A stretch of 64,000 nucleotides of DNA from Nocardia arizonensis (GCF_001310275.1 NZ_LGYZ01000027.1:1-64000); one strand, 5' to 3'; counted from the stretch's first letter, positions 52,473 to 63,075 are shown. The notes: generated from the sequence alone by a model not told the origin. Translations and numbers: made by a program.

Positions 52473-54326
52473 CTACTTGTCGGCGGAGACCGGTTCCAGG
52501 CGCCACGGTCCCGAACCGTCGAGTTCCAGGCGCTGGGTGTGATGGCGGTCGACGGTGCTGCGATGGGCGACGCTGACGAGGATCGTGGAGGGTGCCTCGG
52601 TGCGCACCAGGTTGTAGAGCGCGAATTCCAGGCCCTCGTCCACCGCGGAGGTCGCCTCGTCGAGGAACACCACCTGCGGCTTGGTCAGCAGTATGCGGGC
52701 GAAGGCGACGCGCTGCTGCTCACCGGGCGACAGGATCTTGGCCCAGTCGGATTCCTCGTCCAAGCGGTCGACGAGGTGCCCGAGGTGCACGGCATCGAGC
52801 GCGGCGCGCAGCTGCTCGTCGGAGAAGGCGTCCGGTGTGGCGGGATAGGAGATGACCGTGCGCAACTGGCCAAGCGGCAGATACGGGATCTGCGACAGGA
52901 ACAGGGTGCCGTTGTCCCCGGGGCAGCCGAGCGCGCCGTCGGCGTATGGCCACATCTGCGCCAGCGACCGCAGCAGGGTGGTCTTGCCGCTGCCGGAGGC
53001 GCCCTTGACCACCAGCGCGTCGCCGGGGGCCAGCCGCAGACCGAGCTGATCGATCAGTACCGTGCCATCGGGCTTGCGCACGTCCACTGCGGTCAACTCG
53101 ACCGCGTTCGCCAGATCCGTCACCGTGATCTCGGGCAGTCCGCGCGACTCGTCGCTGGCTTTCAGCAGGCCGTCCAGACGGATGAGCGAGGCGCGGTAGG
53201 CGGCGAAGTCGTCGTATGCCTCGCGGAAGAACGACAGCGAATCGTGGATGGCGCGGAACGCGCTCGCGGTCTGTTGCACGCCGCCGAGGGTGACCTCGCC
53301 CGCGATGAAGCGGGGCGCCTGGAGGATGAGCGGGAAGACCTCGGCGGTCTGGTTCACCGTCAGGTTCCAGCCGTTGAACTTCAGGTACCGGTACACGACC
53401 TGCCAGTACACGCTGATGATCGAGGCGAAGCGGCCGAGGAGCCCGCGCCGTTCGACGTTCTCGCCGCGATAGAAGGCCACGTTCTCGGCGCTGTCGCGCA
53501 GGCGGACCAGCGCGTAGCGGAAGTTGGCGTTGGCGCGTTCGTAGAGGAAGTTCAGGCGGATCAGGGGTCGGCCGAGCCAGAAGGCGATCGCCGTGGTGAC
53601 CAGCACGTATATCAGTACCAGGAACATCATCGCGCGCGGGATCTCGACGCCGAACAGCGGAATCGGCCCGGACAGATCCCAGAGGATGCGGGTGAAGGAC
53701 ACGACCGTGACGACCGCGCTCACCGCGCCCATGGACAGCACCCGTGACTGCTGCACGAAACTGGTGATGTCCTCCTGGACACGCTGGTCGGGGTTGTCGA
53801 TGGTGTCATCGATGAATCGGGACCGGTAGAACGCGCGGTCGCGCAGCCAGTCGGTGGTGACGTGTTCGGTCAGCCACAGCCGCCAGCGAATGTCGAACGC
53901 CTGGCCAAGGTAGTAGTCGACCAGGACACGCGCGACGTGGATGGCGGCGAGGACACCGAACAGGATGACCGAGTTCCAGAATGCGGTCTTCGCCTCTTCG
54001 AGTCCGGCGCTGTCACGCCCGGCGATGGCCGCGGCGATGGCCGCCATCGCGGTATACATGTCGTTGCCCTGATAGGTGAACAGCACGCTCATGCGCACCG
54101 CGAACACCGTCATGAACAACAGCACCGCGACGAATGCGATCGTGCGCCATTTGCCGGGACCGGTGAAATATGCCCCGCTCACCCGCCAGAACTGGCGTCC
54201 CCACCGGGTCGACCACAGCAGTAGCGCGGTGACCACCGCGAACAGGACCACCGTGATCGAGAACGCGATCAGTAGCCATTTCACCGACTCGACGAACTCG
54301 CTACCCCAGTCCCTCGATGTTTCCAC
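52473..54326 (-). CDS. ABC transporter, fused permease-ATPase, SbmA/BacA-like (Rv1819c type)
   Basis: A 617-residue half-transporter. The membrane domain (six helices, residues ~20-330) is of the SbmA/BacA-ABCD type (FDIRWRLWLTEHVTTDWL, DNPDQRVQEDITSFV). The ATPase has Walker A GASGSGKTTLLRSL, a signature region LSPGEQQRVAFARILL, and Walker B VVFLDEATSAVDEG. Mycobacterial relatives import hydrophilic compounds such as vitamin B12 and antibiotics like bleomycin. The GTG at 54326 follows GGGAG by 6 nt; upstream extension is non-coding-like. Confidence 0.9.
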   Translation of the reverse strand: METSRDWGSEFVESVKWLLIAFSITVVLFAVVTALLLWSTRWGRQFWRVSGAYFTGPGKWRTIAFVAVLLFMTVFAVRMSVLFTYQGNDMYTAMAAIAAAIAGRDSAGLEEAKTAFWNSVILFGVLAAIHVARVLVDYYLGQAFDIRWRLWLTEHVTTDWLRDRAFYRSRFIDDTIDNPDQRVQEDITSFVQQSRVLSMGAVSAVVTVVSFTRILWDLSGPIPLFGVEIPRAMMFLVLIYVLVTTAIAFWLGRPLIRLNFLYERANANFRYALVRLRDSAENVAFYRGENVERRGLLGRFASIISVYWQVVYRYLKFNGWNLTVNQTAEVFPLILQAPRFIAGEVTLGGVQQTASAFRAIHDSLSFFREAYDDFAAYRASLIRLDGLLKASDESRGLPEITVTDLANAVELTAVDVRKPDGTVLIDQLGLRLAPGDALVVKGASGSGKTTLLRSLAQMWPYADGALGCPGDNGTLFLSQIPYLPLGQLRTVISYPATPDAFSDEQLRAALDAVHLGHLVDRLDEESDWAKILSPGEQQRVAFARILLTKPQVVFLDEATSAVDEGLEFALYNLVRTEAPSTILVSVAHRSTVDRHHTQRLELDGSGPWRLEPVSADK

Positions 54327-54904
54327 AGACTCTCCCGTTCCGACGGACCGCGTCCGTCCAACAACACACGTACGAACAGCTCGGTGAGCGCGGAACGGAA
54401 CCGGTGCGACGACCGTCGAATCGAACTGCGCTCGAGGAAATCTCGCAAGAGCCTCCGCGTGCTGCCGCGCACAGCCTAACCACCGTGCACGAGACAGCGC
54501 AGCGCAAGCCGCCGATGAATCCGCTCGGTCCGGGCGATATCGGCGTGGGACGCGGTTCGCGAGTTGTCCGCGGTGGTCGAGTTCGCGCGGCGCTTGCCGA
54601 TCCGAGCGCCGCCGGCGTGATCGCGTGTGCGGCCGCCCGTCGACGCCGTTCACCCGGGTCGTTCGGTGCGAGTTGCCCGGCGGTTCGCCGTCGTCACTTC
54701 ACGCTGTTGAACTGCTGATATTCACCTATGCGGAATCCAGGTACCGGTTCATTGCGGCTACCGGAATCCGCGGGTCGCCGGGGCGAAGGGGTTGTCGGAG
54801 TCGATGACGGTCGCACCGGGGAACCGCCGTGAACCGGCGACCGCGACTGCCTTCCGTGCCCGAAGGCGTGACGGTGGCGCGGTACCGGACGGCCGCGCCG
54901 ATGC
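54327..54904. other. Intergenic region
   Basis: 578 bp between the ABC transporter start and the enoyl-CoA hydratase stop. No frame has convincing coding features. A minus-strand segment around 54765-54820 (reading VIDSDNPFAPATRGFR then stop) might be a gene tail, but is too short to call. Confidence 0.45.
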
Positions 54905-55666
54905 TCACTCGGATCCGCTGATCTGCGCCTTCTTCGCCGCCAATCGGGCCGCGAATTCGGGGGAGTCGAGACTGGCCAGCTGCGGCACGAGCTCGGTGTC
55001 GACCGCCTCGGAGTGCGCGTCCAGGACCGCCGTGCGGCGCATGGTCGCCTTGGTGGTGATCAGCAGATCTCGCGGGGCCTCGCCCGCGGCCGCGGCGAAA
55101 TCGGTCGCGGCGTCGAGCAGGGCGTCGTGATCGCCGTCGACGGCACGGTGTGCCAGACCGGCGGCGAGGGCGGCCCGGGCGTCGAGGATCTCGCCGAACA
55201 GGGTCATGGCCGCCGCCCGCTGCGGGCCGATCGCGCGCTGGAGCATCCAGGTCATCCCGCCGCCGGGGTGGATGCCGAGACGAAGGAATCGGGCGTCGAA
55301 TCGGGCGCGCGGACCGGCGATCCTGATATCGGCGGCCAGCGCCAGATTGAGTCCGGCCCCGACGGCCGCGCCGCCTACGGCGGCCACCGTCGGCAGCGTG
55401 CAGCGCGCCACGGCGAGGAAGCCGTCGTAGATGGTGCGCAACCCCCGCTCCCGGGCGGCGCCGAGGGCGGACAGGTCCGCGCCCGCGCAGAACGCGGGCG
55501 GGGTACCGGTGATCACCACCGCGTGCACCGCGCCGTCCTGTTCGGCCGCGTGCACGGCCGCCGCGAGCTGTTCGGACAGCTCCAGCGTGAGCGCGTTGCG
55601 CCGATCCGGGTCGTGCACGGTGACGATCGCCACCGCGTCGCGTCGTTCACTTCTGATCTCGGCCAT
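54905..55666 (-). CDS. Enoyl-CoA hydratase/isomerase family protein
   Basis: A 253-residue crotonase-fold protein: [18 protein letters not shown] carries the first oxyanion-hole region, and [20 protein letters not shown] the second. The catalytic Glu pair of true hydratases is not clear: [11 protein letters not shown] lacks the usual glutamate. It may therefore be an isomerase or other crotonase-type enzyme. Acts in acyl-CoA metabolism. ATG 55666. Confidence 0.87.
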   Translation of the reverse strand: MAEIRSERRDAVAIVTVHDPDRRNALTLELSEQLAAAVHAAEQDGAVHAVVITGTPPAFCAGADLSALGAARERGLRTIYDGFLAVARCTLPTVAAVGGAAVGAGLNLALAADIRIAGPRARFDARFLRLGIHPGGGMTWMLQRAIGPQRAAAMTLFGEILDARAALAAGLAHRAVDGDHDALLDAATDFAAAAGEAPRDLLITTKATMRRTAVLDAHSEAVDTELVPQLASLDSPEFAARLAAKKAQISGSE

Positions 55667-55742
55667 GTCCGGATCGTAGGCCCATCCGCGCACCGAACAT
55701 TTCGCGCCGCTGTCCGTCGAATTCGGCGCGGGTGGAGGTCGC

Positions 55743-57272
55743 TCACACCGCGGGTTCCTCCACCGTGCGTTTGGGGCCGGTGAACCAGCGGCGGGCCGAG
55801 ACGAACCACCAGACGGCGATCGCGCCCACTACGCCGACCAGGGTTATCGGCGCGTAATTGACCGTGGTCCAAGTGAATTCGGGATTCCACGGATAGCCGC
55901 GGTCGTCGGTGGGCAGGATGAACAGCAGGCTGATGGCCGCGATCCACAGCAGCGCCACCACCCCGATCGGCCGATACCAGCGGCCGAGTCGCCACGGTCC
56001 GGTCTCGAACCGCGACCCGTGCCACTGCCGCAGCAGAATCGGGATGCCATAGGCGATATACAAACCGATGGTGGCGACCGAGGTGGCCGCGGCATAGGCG
56101 GTGGGCGCGTTCCGCGCGGGCACCAGCATGGACGGGATCAGCAGCACGAAGGCGAATACGGAGATGAACAGCACCGCGTTCACCGGCACCTTGCGCGCCG
56201 AGAGTGCCGACCACAGCGCCGAACCCGGCACCGCGCCGTCGCGGGCGAAGGCGAACAGCATCCGCGAGGCCGAGGTCACCGAGGCGTAGCCGCAGAACAA
56301 TTGGGCGACGGCCGCGATGACGAGCAACAGCCCCGACCAGAATCCGTTCAGCGAATTCTCCAGGATGTAGATCACCGGGTATCCGCTGTTCTTCTCCGGG
56401 TCGAGGGCGTCGTCCAGATTCGGAATCGCGAAGGTGACCGCGAGGATCAGCAGATAGCCCGCGACGGCGGAGACGACGATGGTGTTGATGATGCCCTTGG
56501 CGGCCATGCGGGAGGCGTCGTGCGTTTCCTCCGACATATGCGCCGAGGCGTCGTATCCGGTGAAGGTGTATTGCGCGTGCAGCAGACCGAGCAGGAAGCT
56601 GAACGCCACCCCGCCGAATCCGATCGCGCTGTTGTCCACGGTTTCGGTGAACACGAATCCGACGCTCTGATGGTGCCGCGCCCCGATTCCGAGCACCGCC
56701 ACGAAGATCACCACACCGCCGACGTGCCACCAGGCCGAGATATTGTTGATGACCGCCGACAGATGCGGTCCGATGATGTTAAGCACGGCGTGCAGCACCA
56801 GTATCGCGGCGAAGACGAGGAATATCGCGGTGCGGTCGGTGCCGATATGGACGCCGAGCACGTTGAGCACCACGGTGGTGAATATCGCGGCGCCGTAGTC
56901 GATGGCGGCGGTCACCGCGATCTGGCCGACGAGGTTGAACCAACCGGTGAACCAGCCCCAGATCGGTCCGCCCAGTTCCGATGCCCACCAATACAGTCCA
57001 CCCGAGGTGGGATAGGCCGACGCCAATTCGGCCATCGCCAGACCGACGAACAGCACCATGATCGACACCAGCGGCCAGCCCCACGCCATGGTGATGGGAC
57101 CGCCGTTGGCAAGGCCGATGCCGTAACTGGCCAGGCCGCCGGTCAGGATGGAGACGATGGTGAAACTGATCGCGAAATTCGAGAATCCGGACCAGGATCG
57201 GGCGAGTTCTTGTTTGTAGCCGAGTTCGGCGAGCCTGCGTTCGTCCTCGGACCGGGACTCGATATCGGTCAT
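55743..57272 (-). CDS. APC-family amino acid permease
   Basis: A 509-residue transporter with about 12-13 transmembrane helices. The first helix begins [20 protein letters not shown], matching the GABA permease/UGA4-type amino-acid/choline group, and the consensus [20 protein letters not shown] follows. Substrate is probably GABA or another amino acid. AGTGTAAAC upstream (57284-57292) repeats part of the operator at 31103. Confidence 0.88.
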   Translation of the reverse strand: MTDIESRSEDERRLAELGYKQELARSWSGFSNFAISFTIVSILTGGLASYGIGLANGGPITMAWGWPLVSIMVLFVGLAMAELASAYPTSGGLYWWASELGGPIWGWFTGWFNLVGQIAVTAAIDYGAAIFTTVVLNVLGVHIGTDRTAIFLVFAAILVLHAVLNIIGPHLSAVINNISAWWHVGGVVIFVAVLGIGARHHQSVGFVFTETVDNSAIGFGGVAFSFLLGLLHAQYTFTGYDASAHMSEETHDASRMAAKGIINTIVVSAVAGYLLILAVTFAIPNLDDALDPEKNSGYPVIYILENSLNGFWSGLLLVIAAVAQLFCGYASVTSASRMLFAFARDGAVPGSALWSALSARKVPVNAVLFISVFAFVLLIPSMLVPARNAPTAYAAATSVATIGLYIAYGIPILLRQWHGSRFETGPWRLGRWYRPIGVVALLWIAAISLLFILPTDDRGYPWNPEFTWTTVNYAPITLVGVVGAIAVWWFVSARRWFTGPKRTVEEPAV

Positions 57273-57445
57273 GAATGCTCCAAAGTGTAAACGCCGCCCT
57301 CACACGACGTTTGCCAGGAGATCAGTGTGCGGTAATGCCGGGTCCACCGCAGCGCAACCCGGAAGCCGGTGGTGTGCCGCGGAAATGGCGCGCGATCCGT
57401 ACCTGGGTCGGCGGTGAACGGTATTCGCGACGTAGCGTGATCTTC

Positions 57446-58819
57446 ATGAGCGAGCGACTGGTGATCGTCGGCGGGGACGCCGCGGGCATGTCGGCGGCGT
57501 CGCAGGCACGTCGGCTGCGCGGCGCGCCGGATATGGAGATCGTGGTGTTCGAGCGGGGCCGGTTCGCCTCGTATTCGGCCTGCGGCATTCCGTACTGGGT
57601 CGGCGGGAGTGTGGCCGAGCGTGACGCGCTCATCGCCCGCACGCCGCACGAGCACCGGGAACGCGATATCGATCTGCGGATGCGCACCGAGGTGGTCGAA
57701 CTCGATGTGCGCGGCCGCCGTGTGCGGGTGTCCGATGCGGTATCCGGTGCGTGCTATTGGCATCCCTACGACAAGCTGGTCCTGGCCACCGGCGCGGTGC
57801 CGATCCGCCCCGAGCTGCCCGGCATCGACGCCGAGGGCGTGCACGGGGTGCAGACACTCGACGACGGTCAGGCGCTGCTCGACACCCTGGACCGCACCGA
57901 GGGCAAGCGCGCGGTGGTCGTCGGTGCGGGCTATATCGGCGTGGAGATGGCCGAGGCCATGATCGGGCGCGGCTACGAGGTCACCGTGGTGCACCGTGGC
58001 GCGCAACCCATGTCCACCCTCGACCCCGACATGGGCGCGCTGGTGGCGACCGCCATGGGCGGCCTCGGCATAGCGCTGGTCTGCGAGGCCGAGGTCACCG
58101 CGATCCGCGCCGACGAATCCGGCCGGGTACGCGCGGTGGTGACCTCGGACGCGGAATACCCCGCCGACGTGGTGATTCTCGGTATCGGTGTGCGTCCTGA
58201 GACGACACTGGCCCGTGCGGCCGGACTTCCGCTGGGCGACTCCGGCGGGCTGCGCACCGATCTCGCCATGCGGGTGCGCGGACACCACGACATCTGGGCG
58301 GGCGGCGACTGCGTCGAGGTGCTGGATCTGGTGTCCGGTCGCGAACGCCACATACCGCTCGGCACGCACGCCAACAAGCACGGGCAGGTCATCGGCTCCG
58401 GCGTGGGCGGCGGCTATGCCACCTTTCCGGGCGTGGTCGGCACCGCGGTCAGCAAGGTGTGCGATATCGAGGTCGCGCGGACCGGACTGCTGGAGGAACA
58501 GGCACGCGAGGTCGGACTGCAATTCGTGACCGCCACCATCGAATCGACCACCCGCGCCGGATATTTCCCGGGAGCCACGCCGATGACGGTGAAGATGATC
58601 GCCGAACGTCGCACCGGACGGCTGCTCGGCGTGCAGATCGTCGGGCGCGAGGGCGCGGCCAAACGGGTCGACGTGGCGGCGGTCGCGCTGACCGCGCGCA
58701 TGACCGTGGAACAGATGACCGCACTCGACCTCGGTTACGCGCCGCCGTTCTCCCCGGTCTGGGATCCGGTTCTGGTGGCCGCGCGCAAGGCGACGGCGGC
58801 GGTGCAGGCGGACCGATGA
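57446..58819 (+). CDS. CoA-disulfide-reductase/NADH-oxidase-like flavoprotein
   Basis: A 457-residue pyridine-nucleotide disulfide reductase: FAD motif VIVGGDAAGMSAASQARRLR, single redox Cys46 in SACGIPY, NAD motif VVGAGYIGVEMAEAMIGRGY, and IWAGGDCVEVLD for FAD. A single Cys in SxxC points to CoA disulfide reductase or NADH oxidase/peroxidase types. The C-terminal dimer domain is complete. Divergent from the permease gene. Confidence 0.88.
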   Translation: MSERLVIVGGDAAGMSAASQARRLRGAPDMEIVVFERGRFASYSACGIPYWVGGSVAERDALIARTPHEHRERDIDLRMRTEVVELDVRGRRVRVSDAVSGACYWHPYDKLVLATGAVPIRPELPGIDAEGVHGVQTLDDGQALLDTLDRTEGKRAVVVGAGYIGVEMAEAMIGRGYEVTVVHRGAQPMSTLDPDMGALVATAMGGLGIALVCEAEVTAIRADESGRVRAVVTSDAEYPADVVILGIGVRPETTLARAAGLPLGDSGGLRTDLAMRVRGHHDIWAGGDCVEVLDLVSGRERHIPLGTHANKHGQVIGSGVGGGYATFPGVVGTAVSKVCDIEVARTGLLEEQAREVGLQFVTATIESTTRAGYFPGATPMTVKMIAERRTGRLLGVQIVGREGAAKRVDVAAVALTARMTVEQMTALDLGYAPPFSPVWDPVLVAARKATAAVQADR

Positions 58820-58865
58820 CACGGTGGCCGACACGCCGAGCGCCCCGCCGTGTAAGACTGGCGGC

Positions 58866-60029
58866 GTGAGCGGGGCGAACGAAATCGACAGCAGAGGGCC
58901 GAAGGCCGCGAAGTCGACACCGGAGCGCGGGGCCGTCATCGGCCGGGGACTCATGTGGATGGCGAAGTGGTCGCTGTGTCTGGTGGCCATCGCGGCAGGG
59001 GCCTGGGTGCTCGGCTACCTCACCGCGCGGCTGTGGGTGGTCATCCTGCCGGTCGCGCTGGCGGTCGTGGTGGCGACGGTGCTCTGGCCGCCGACCCGGT
59101 GGCTGACCGAGCACCGCTTCCCGCCCGCGGCGGCGGCCTCGGTCACGCTGCTCGGATTCCTCGCCGTCCTGTCCGGTGTGATCGCGCTCATCGTCCCGTC
59201 GGTGGTGGAACAGTCACCGGAACTGGCCGACAAGGCGGGCACCGGCATCCAGCAGGTTCGCGACTGGTTGCAGGGTCCGCCGCTGCGGATTCGCGACGAG
59301 CAGTTGGACTCGGCGGTCGACGCCATCGTGTCGCGATTGCAGTCCAGCGCCGATCAGATCGCGGGCGGCGTGTTCAGCGGCGTCACCACGGCGACATCCA
59401 TGCTGATCACCCTGGTGCTGGTGCTGGTGCTGACGTTCTTCTTCATCAAGGACGGACCCCGCTTCCTGCCCTGGCTGCACGCGGCGCTCGGCACCCGCAA
59501 CGGCCGCCACCTCGAGGAGGTTGCGGCCCGGATCTGGTCCACCCTCGGCGGATTCATCCGCACCCAGGCGCTGGTGAGCCTGATCGACGCGGTATTCATC
59601 GGGGCCGGTCTGGTCATACTCGGTGTGCCGCTGTGGGGCGTGCTCGCGGTCGTCACCTTCATCGGCGGCTTCATCCCCATGGTCGGCGCCTTCGTGGCGG
59701 GCGCGCTGGCGGTGCTGGTGGCGTTGGTCGGCAACGGGTTCACCACGGCGCTGATCGTGCTCGCCATCTGCGTCGCGGTGCAGCAGCTGGAAGGCAATGT
59801 GCTGCAACCGGTTCTCCAGAGTCGCAGCATGAAACTGCATGCCGTGGTGGTGCTGCTCGCGGTGACCGGCGGCGCATCGCTGTATGGGATCGTCGGCGCG
59901 TTCCTCGCGGTGCCGGTGGTCGCGATGGTCGCGGTGGTGATCCGCTACGTCAGCGAGCAGATCGATATGGCGACCGCACCGGATTCCGTCGCGGACACGC
60001 GGCACGAGGTCGAGTCGGAGGCCGAGTGA
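58866..60029 (+). CDS. AI-2E family transporter-like membrane protein
   Basis: A 387-residue membrane protein with about eight transmembrane helices in the UPF0118/AI-2E layout (VLVLTFFFIKDGPRFLPWL, GVPLWGVLAVVTFIGGFIPM, VQQLEGNVLQPVLQSRSMKL). Members export small molecules or ions, and many have unknown substrates. Start uncertain: GTG 58866 preceded by TAAGAC (a possible leaderless -10) is used; GTG 58824 would add 14 residues. Converges on the CytX gene. Confidence 0.85.
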   Translation: MSGANEIDSRGPKAAKSTPERGAVIGRGLMWMAKWSLCLVAIAAGAWVLGYLTARLWVVILPVALAVVVATVLWPPTRWLTEHRFPPAAAASVTLLGFLAVLSGVIALIVPSVVEQSPELADKAGTGIQQVRDWLQGPPLRIRDEQLDSAVDAIVSRLQSSADQIAGGVFSGVTTATSMLITLVLVLVLTFFFIKDGPRFLPWLHAALGTRNGRHLEEVAARIWSTLGGFIRTQALVSLIDAVFIGAGLVILGVPLWGVLAVVTFIGGFIPMVGAFVAGALAVLVALVGNGFTTALIVLAICVAVQQLEGNVLQPVLQSRSMKLHAVVVLLAVTGGASLYGIVGAFLAVPVVAMVAVVIRYVSEQIDMATAPDSVADTRHEVESEAE

Positions 60030-60040
60030 GCCGCGCGGGC

Positions 60041-61408
60041 TCATCGGGCGCGCGTGCGCGGGCGGGTGACCCGCCCGACCGCCCAGCCCGCCGCGATCGC
60101 GGTGAGGAACGACAGCAATGAGGCGCTCATCCACGGCTGTTTGGTGAAATCCAGCCACTGCTGCGCGCGCACCCAGAACTCGGTCCACACCCCGGCGTCG
60201 CCCGGATTGATCAACTGGTACACCGACAGGCCGATCAGCCAGGCCGCGATCATGCCCCACCGCGACGGCGCGTCCTCGGCGGTGTTCCACTCGCCGCCGG
60301 AGTTCAGGAAGAAGTCGGCGACCAGCACGCCGAGCAGCGGAACGAAGACCGAGCCGATGAGGCCGAGGAAGCCGAAGTAGTCGTCCATGTGCAACCACAG
60401 CGCGAGTACGGTGATGAGCGTGCCGAGTCCGATCGACAGCACGCGCCGGTCGGCCCGCGGGGCGAGGTTCTGGATCGAGACCGCGGTGGAGTAGACGTTG
60501 GCGAAGGACTGATCGGCTTCGCGCACCACCAGTATCAGGAAGAACGCCGCACCGAGGGTGACTTCGAGGAACGGTCCGTAGGTGCCCGAGCCGGTCGCCA
60601 GCGCCAGCGCGAACAGGCCGAGGATGTAGGCCACGATCTGGGTGAACGCGTATGCCCCGCCCGCGGCGGCGAATGCCGAACCGGCGCCGCGGGAATGGCG
60701 GGTGTAGTCGGCCGCCACCGGCATCCAGGAGATCGACACGGCAAGCGCGGCGTCGGTGGCGATCCAGAACAGATTCCAGTCGACGCCGAACGGCCCCGAG
60801 CCCTCGGGCCCGGGATCGGCGGTCAGATCGGGCAGGCCCACACGGAAGAACTGGATGTAGAACCAGATCAGGGCGATGGCGACGCCGACGGTGACGAAAC
60901 GGCGAAGCAGCCGCACCGATCCGAGCGGCCAGATCGTGAGCAGGGTCGTGAGGACGCCCGCGGCGATCACGTAGAGCCAGTGCGGGCCGCCGCCGAACAG
61001 TTCCTCGGCGGCGTTGCCGATGACGATGAGTTCGAAGGTGCCCCAACCGATGAGCTGCGCGATGTTGAGCACCGTCGGCACGTAGCTGGGTTTCGCGCCG
61101 AACAGTCCGCGCAGCAGCATCATCGCGGGTTTGCCGGTCCGTGCGCCCGGCACCGCGGCCAGCCCGAGCATGAGCCCGCCGACGGCGGTGCCGACGATCA
61201 TGGCGAGGATCCCCGCCGCGATCGAGATCTGCGCCGTGCCATCGGCATTCGGGGCCAGGACGGTGTACGCGCCGGAGAAGGCGAACAGGCTCACGCCCAG
61301 ATTCGCCCAGAACGCGCTCTGATCCCAGAACGACAGCACGCGCGGGGCGGGCTGGTCGAGGGTGAGCGGCGCCTCTTGCGCGCCGCTGTGGACGGTCGGT
61401 GAGGACAT
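60041..61408 (-). CDS. cytX: CytX-like hydroxymethylpyrimidine/purine-type permease
   Basis: A 455-residue NCS1-family permease with about 12 helices (WANLGVSLFAFSGAYTVLAP, QLIGWGTFELIVIGNAAEEL, ADYTRHSRGAGSAFAAAGGA). A TPP riboswitch directly upstream identifies it as a thiamine-precursor (hydroxymethylpyrimidine) importer, the CytX type. ATG at 61408 is chosen; a GTG at 61420 lies inside the riboswitch 3' strand. Confidence 0.87.
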   Translation of the reverse strand: MSSPTVHSGAQEAPLTLDQPAPRVLSFWDQSAFWANLGVSLFAFSGAYTVLAPNADGTAQISIAAGILAMIVGTAVGGLMLGLAAVPGARTGKPAMMLLRGLFGAKPSYVPTVLNIAQLIGWGTFELIVIGNAAEELFGGGPHWLYVIAAGVLTTLLTIWPLGSVRLLRRFVTVGVAIALIWFYIQFFRVGLPDLTADPGPEGSGPFGVDWNLFWIATDAALAVSISWMPVAADYTRHSRGAGSAFAAAGGAYAFTQIVAYILGLFALALATGSGTYGPFLEVTLGAAFFLILVVREADQSFANVYSTAVSIQNLAPRADRRVLSIGLGTLITVLALWLHMDDYFGFLGLIGSVFVPLLGVLVADFFLNSGGEWNTAEDAPSRWGMIAAWLIGLSVYQLINPGDAGVWTEFWVRAQQWLDFTKQPWMSASLLSFLTAIAAGWAVGRVTRPRTRAR

Positions 61409-61419
61409 GCCGCTCTTCA

Positions 61420-61510
61420 CTCCCTACGCCGGCATTACCCGGACAGGTTCATGCGGTCGGCGACCTCGGGGCCGCCCTCTCAGCCCGGCCATTGTCCGAG
61501 CTCCCGCGGT
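61420..61510 (-). ncRNA. TPP (THI-box) riboswitch
   Basis: Read on the minus strand: GGGAGCTCGG, then GGGCTGAGAGGG, then ACCGCATGAACCTGTCCGGG, TAATGCCGGCGTAGGGA. These are the THI-box conserved blocks in order. It ends about 12 bp before the permease ATG, so TPP probably blocks translation by sequestering the ribosome site. Confidence 0.92.
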
Positions 61511-61677
61511 GGGTTCCGTATACCACCTTCGTGGACTACACCCTACGGCAACCGGGCATTCCGGCAACTGCGCTCCCGTGCGGCTGCTGCCCACCGGAGA
61601 CACCGGGGAGATGATCGCGAGAGGCCGAGGTCCCGGGAGACGCGGTTCAGGCCGCCGAGGCGGGCCGAACGTCGGGA

Positions 61678-62331
61678 CTATCCGCGCGCGAAGCCGTGCG
61701 CGCAGAAGTTCCACACCTCGGAAGCGGTGATCGCGTGGTGGGTCTCGTCCTCGGTGACCGCCGAGGACTGGGCGGTGAACATGACCGTCTGCATGACCAT
61801 CGCCGCCATCCGGCGCGGATTCACGTCGGCGCGAAGCTGTTCGGCCGCCTCGGCCTGCCCCACGAGTTCGGTGAACAGGTTCAGCATCGGCGCGTGCGCG
61901 ACCTTGACCTGATCGGGGTGTGTCATCAGCAGTTGCGGCGCGAAGTCGGTGAACAGCGGGCGTCGGGCGGCCGGATCGGGGCGGCACAGCTCGAAGAGCA
62001 GTTCGACGGCGACCTGGAGTTTGTCCAGCGGGTCGGTGGGGCCGTCGGCGGCGGCGCGAAGCTGTTCGGCGATGCGGCCGACGGCGTCCTCGAACAGGGC
62101 GAGCAGCAGTTCGTGCTTACCGTCGAATTGCAGGTAGAAGCTGCGTAACGATTGCCGCGAACGGTCGACGACCTCCTGCACCGTGAAGTCGGTAGTGCCC
62201 TTCTCGGTGATGATCGCCTGGGCGGCATCGAGGAATCGCTGGACGCGTTCCTCCGCGCGCAGTTTGGCACTGCGCAGCGAGCGCTCGACGGCACGTTCCT
62301 TCCAGGCCGGCTTCTCGCTCAGGCTGGTCAC
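61678..62331 (-). CDS. TetR family regulator
   Basis: A 217-residue regulator: charged N-terminus, HTH AAQAIITEKGTTDFTVQEVV then RSRQSLRSFYLQFDGKHEL, then a helical domain. Its HTH is of the KstR2/FadR-like type seen near fatty-acid or steroid genes. It diverges from the alkB region, of which it is the likely repressor. Confidence 0.87.
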   Translation of the reverse strand: MTSLSEKPAWKERAVERSLRSAKLRAEERVQRFLDAAQAIITEKGTTDFTVQEVVDRSRQSLRSFYLQFDGKHELLLALFEDAVGRIAEQLRAAADGPTDPLDKLQVAVELLFELCRPDPAARRPLFTDFAPQLLMTHPDQVKVAHAPMLNLFTELVGQAEAAEQLRADVNPRRMAAMVMQTVMFTAQSSAVTEDETHHAITASEVWNFCAHGFARG

Positions 62332-63075
62332 CGACGCCTCGACCCCAGGTCATCCGAAGAGAACATGAGTGAACTGTACCGGAATGGACCTGGCGACGGA
62401 ATTCGCCACCTGGTGGCGGCCTTTCCGAAATTGCCTTTTCAGACGCGGTAATATTATTCTCCACACCCGAACCCGCCATTGCCGCGGTGCGGGGACGCTG
62501 GATAGCAGGCGGATTGCCGCTGTGCCGGCCGTGCGACCTCGTCGTCGCCGAGAACGCGCAGTTCTTCGATACGGTGGTCATGATCGGGATGGGCGGCGTC
62601 GAATACCACGGGCACACCTGGGAACTCGGCGCGCGCATCTGGTCCACCCGGTCCATGGGGACGACGACCGGATCGTGCGACGCGGTACCGTCATCGGCGG
62701 CGATCTCGAGGGAATGGAAAATGAAACGCCCACTCACCGGCCGTGTTTCACCCGGTTGAACCGAACGTCGCGGTCGGCGGCGAATTCCCGGGGCATACCG
62801 AGCCTGCGCGTTCGCTCCCGGTGCACGTGGGAGGCGAAACGGCGCCGCCTTCGTTGACACCCTCCTCGGTTCGCAGGTAGCTTTGGACCCGAGGCGAGTG
62901 TGATTCGGAATGGGCCGTCGCCTCCCGCGTATTCATCGTGTCGGTGCCGAGCGCGTATGCTCCGGCGGACACGGAAATCATCGAAGACCTCCGGTGGCGT
63001 CGCCGTCGGTACATGAATGGGCAGGGGTGCCGCGGCTCTCGAGGAGTTGCCGCGTACGGTTTCGATCCTTTTGGG
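62332..63075. other. Region between TetR and alkB with gene debris
   Basis: 744 bp containing an enoyl-CoA hydratase fragment (62460-62650), the TetR promoter side, and sequence before alkB in which I see no clear promoter. The debris suggests a former acyl-CoA gene beside alkB. Confidence 0.5.
62460..62650 (+). pseudogene. Enoyl-CoA hydratase fragment
   Basis: One frame reads STPEPAIAAVRGRWIAGGLP, LCRPCDLVVAENAQFFDTVV and GVEYHGHTWELGARIW, matching the middle of crotonase-family hydratases (second oxyanion region and the glutamate-bearing GVEY helix). The N-terminal half and everything after WELG are missing. Confidence 0.65.

Noticed and set aside
54765-54820. Minus-strand peptide VIDSDNPFAPATRGFR before a stop, looking like a gene tail
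   Set aside because: Only about 16 codons with no upstream continuation or family match.
31103-57292. AGTGTAAAC shared between the TetR operator (31103) and the permease upstream region (57284)
   Set aside because: Nine bases with no inverted partner at the second site; too short to claim a common regulator.
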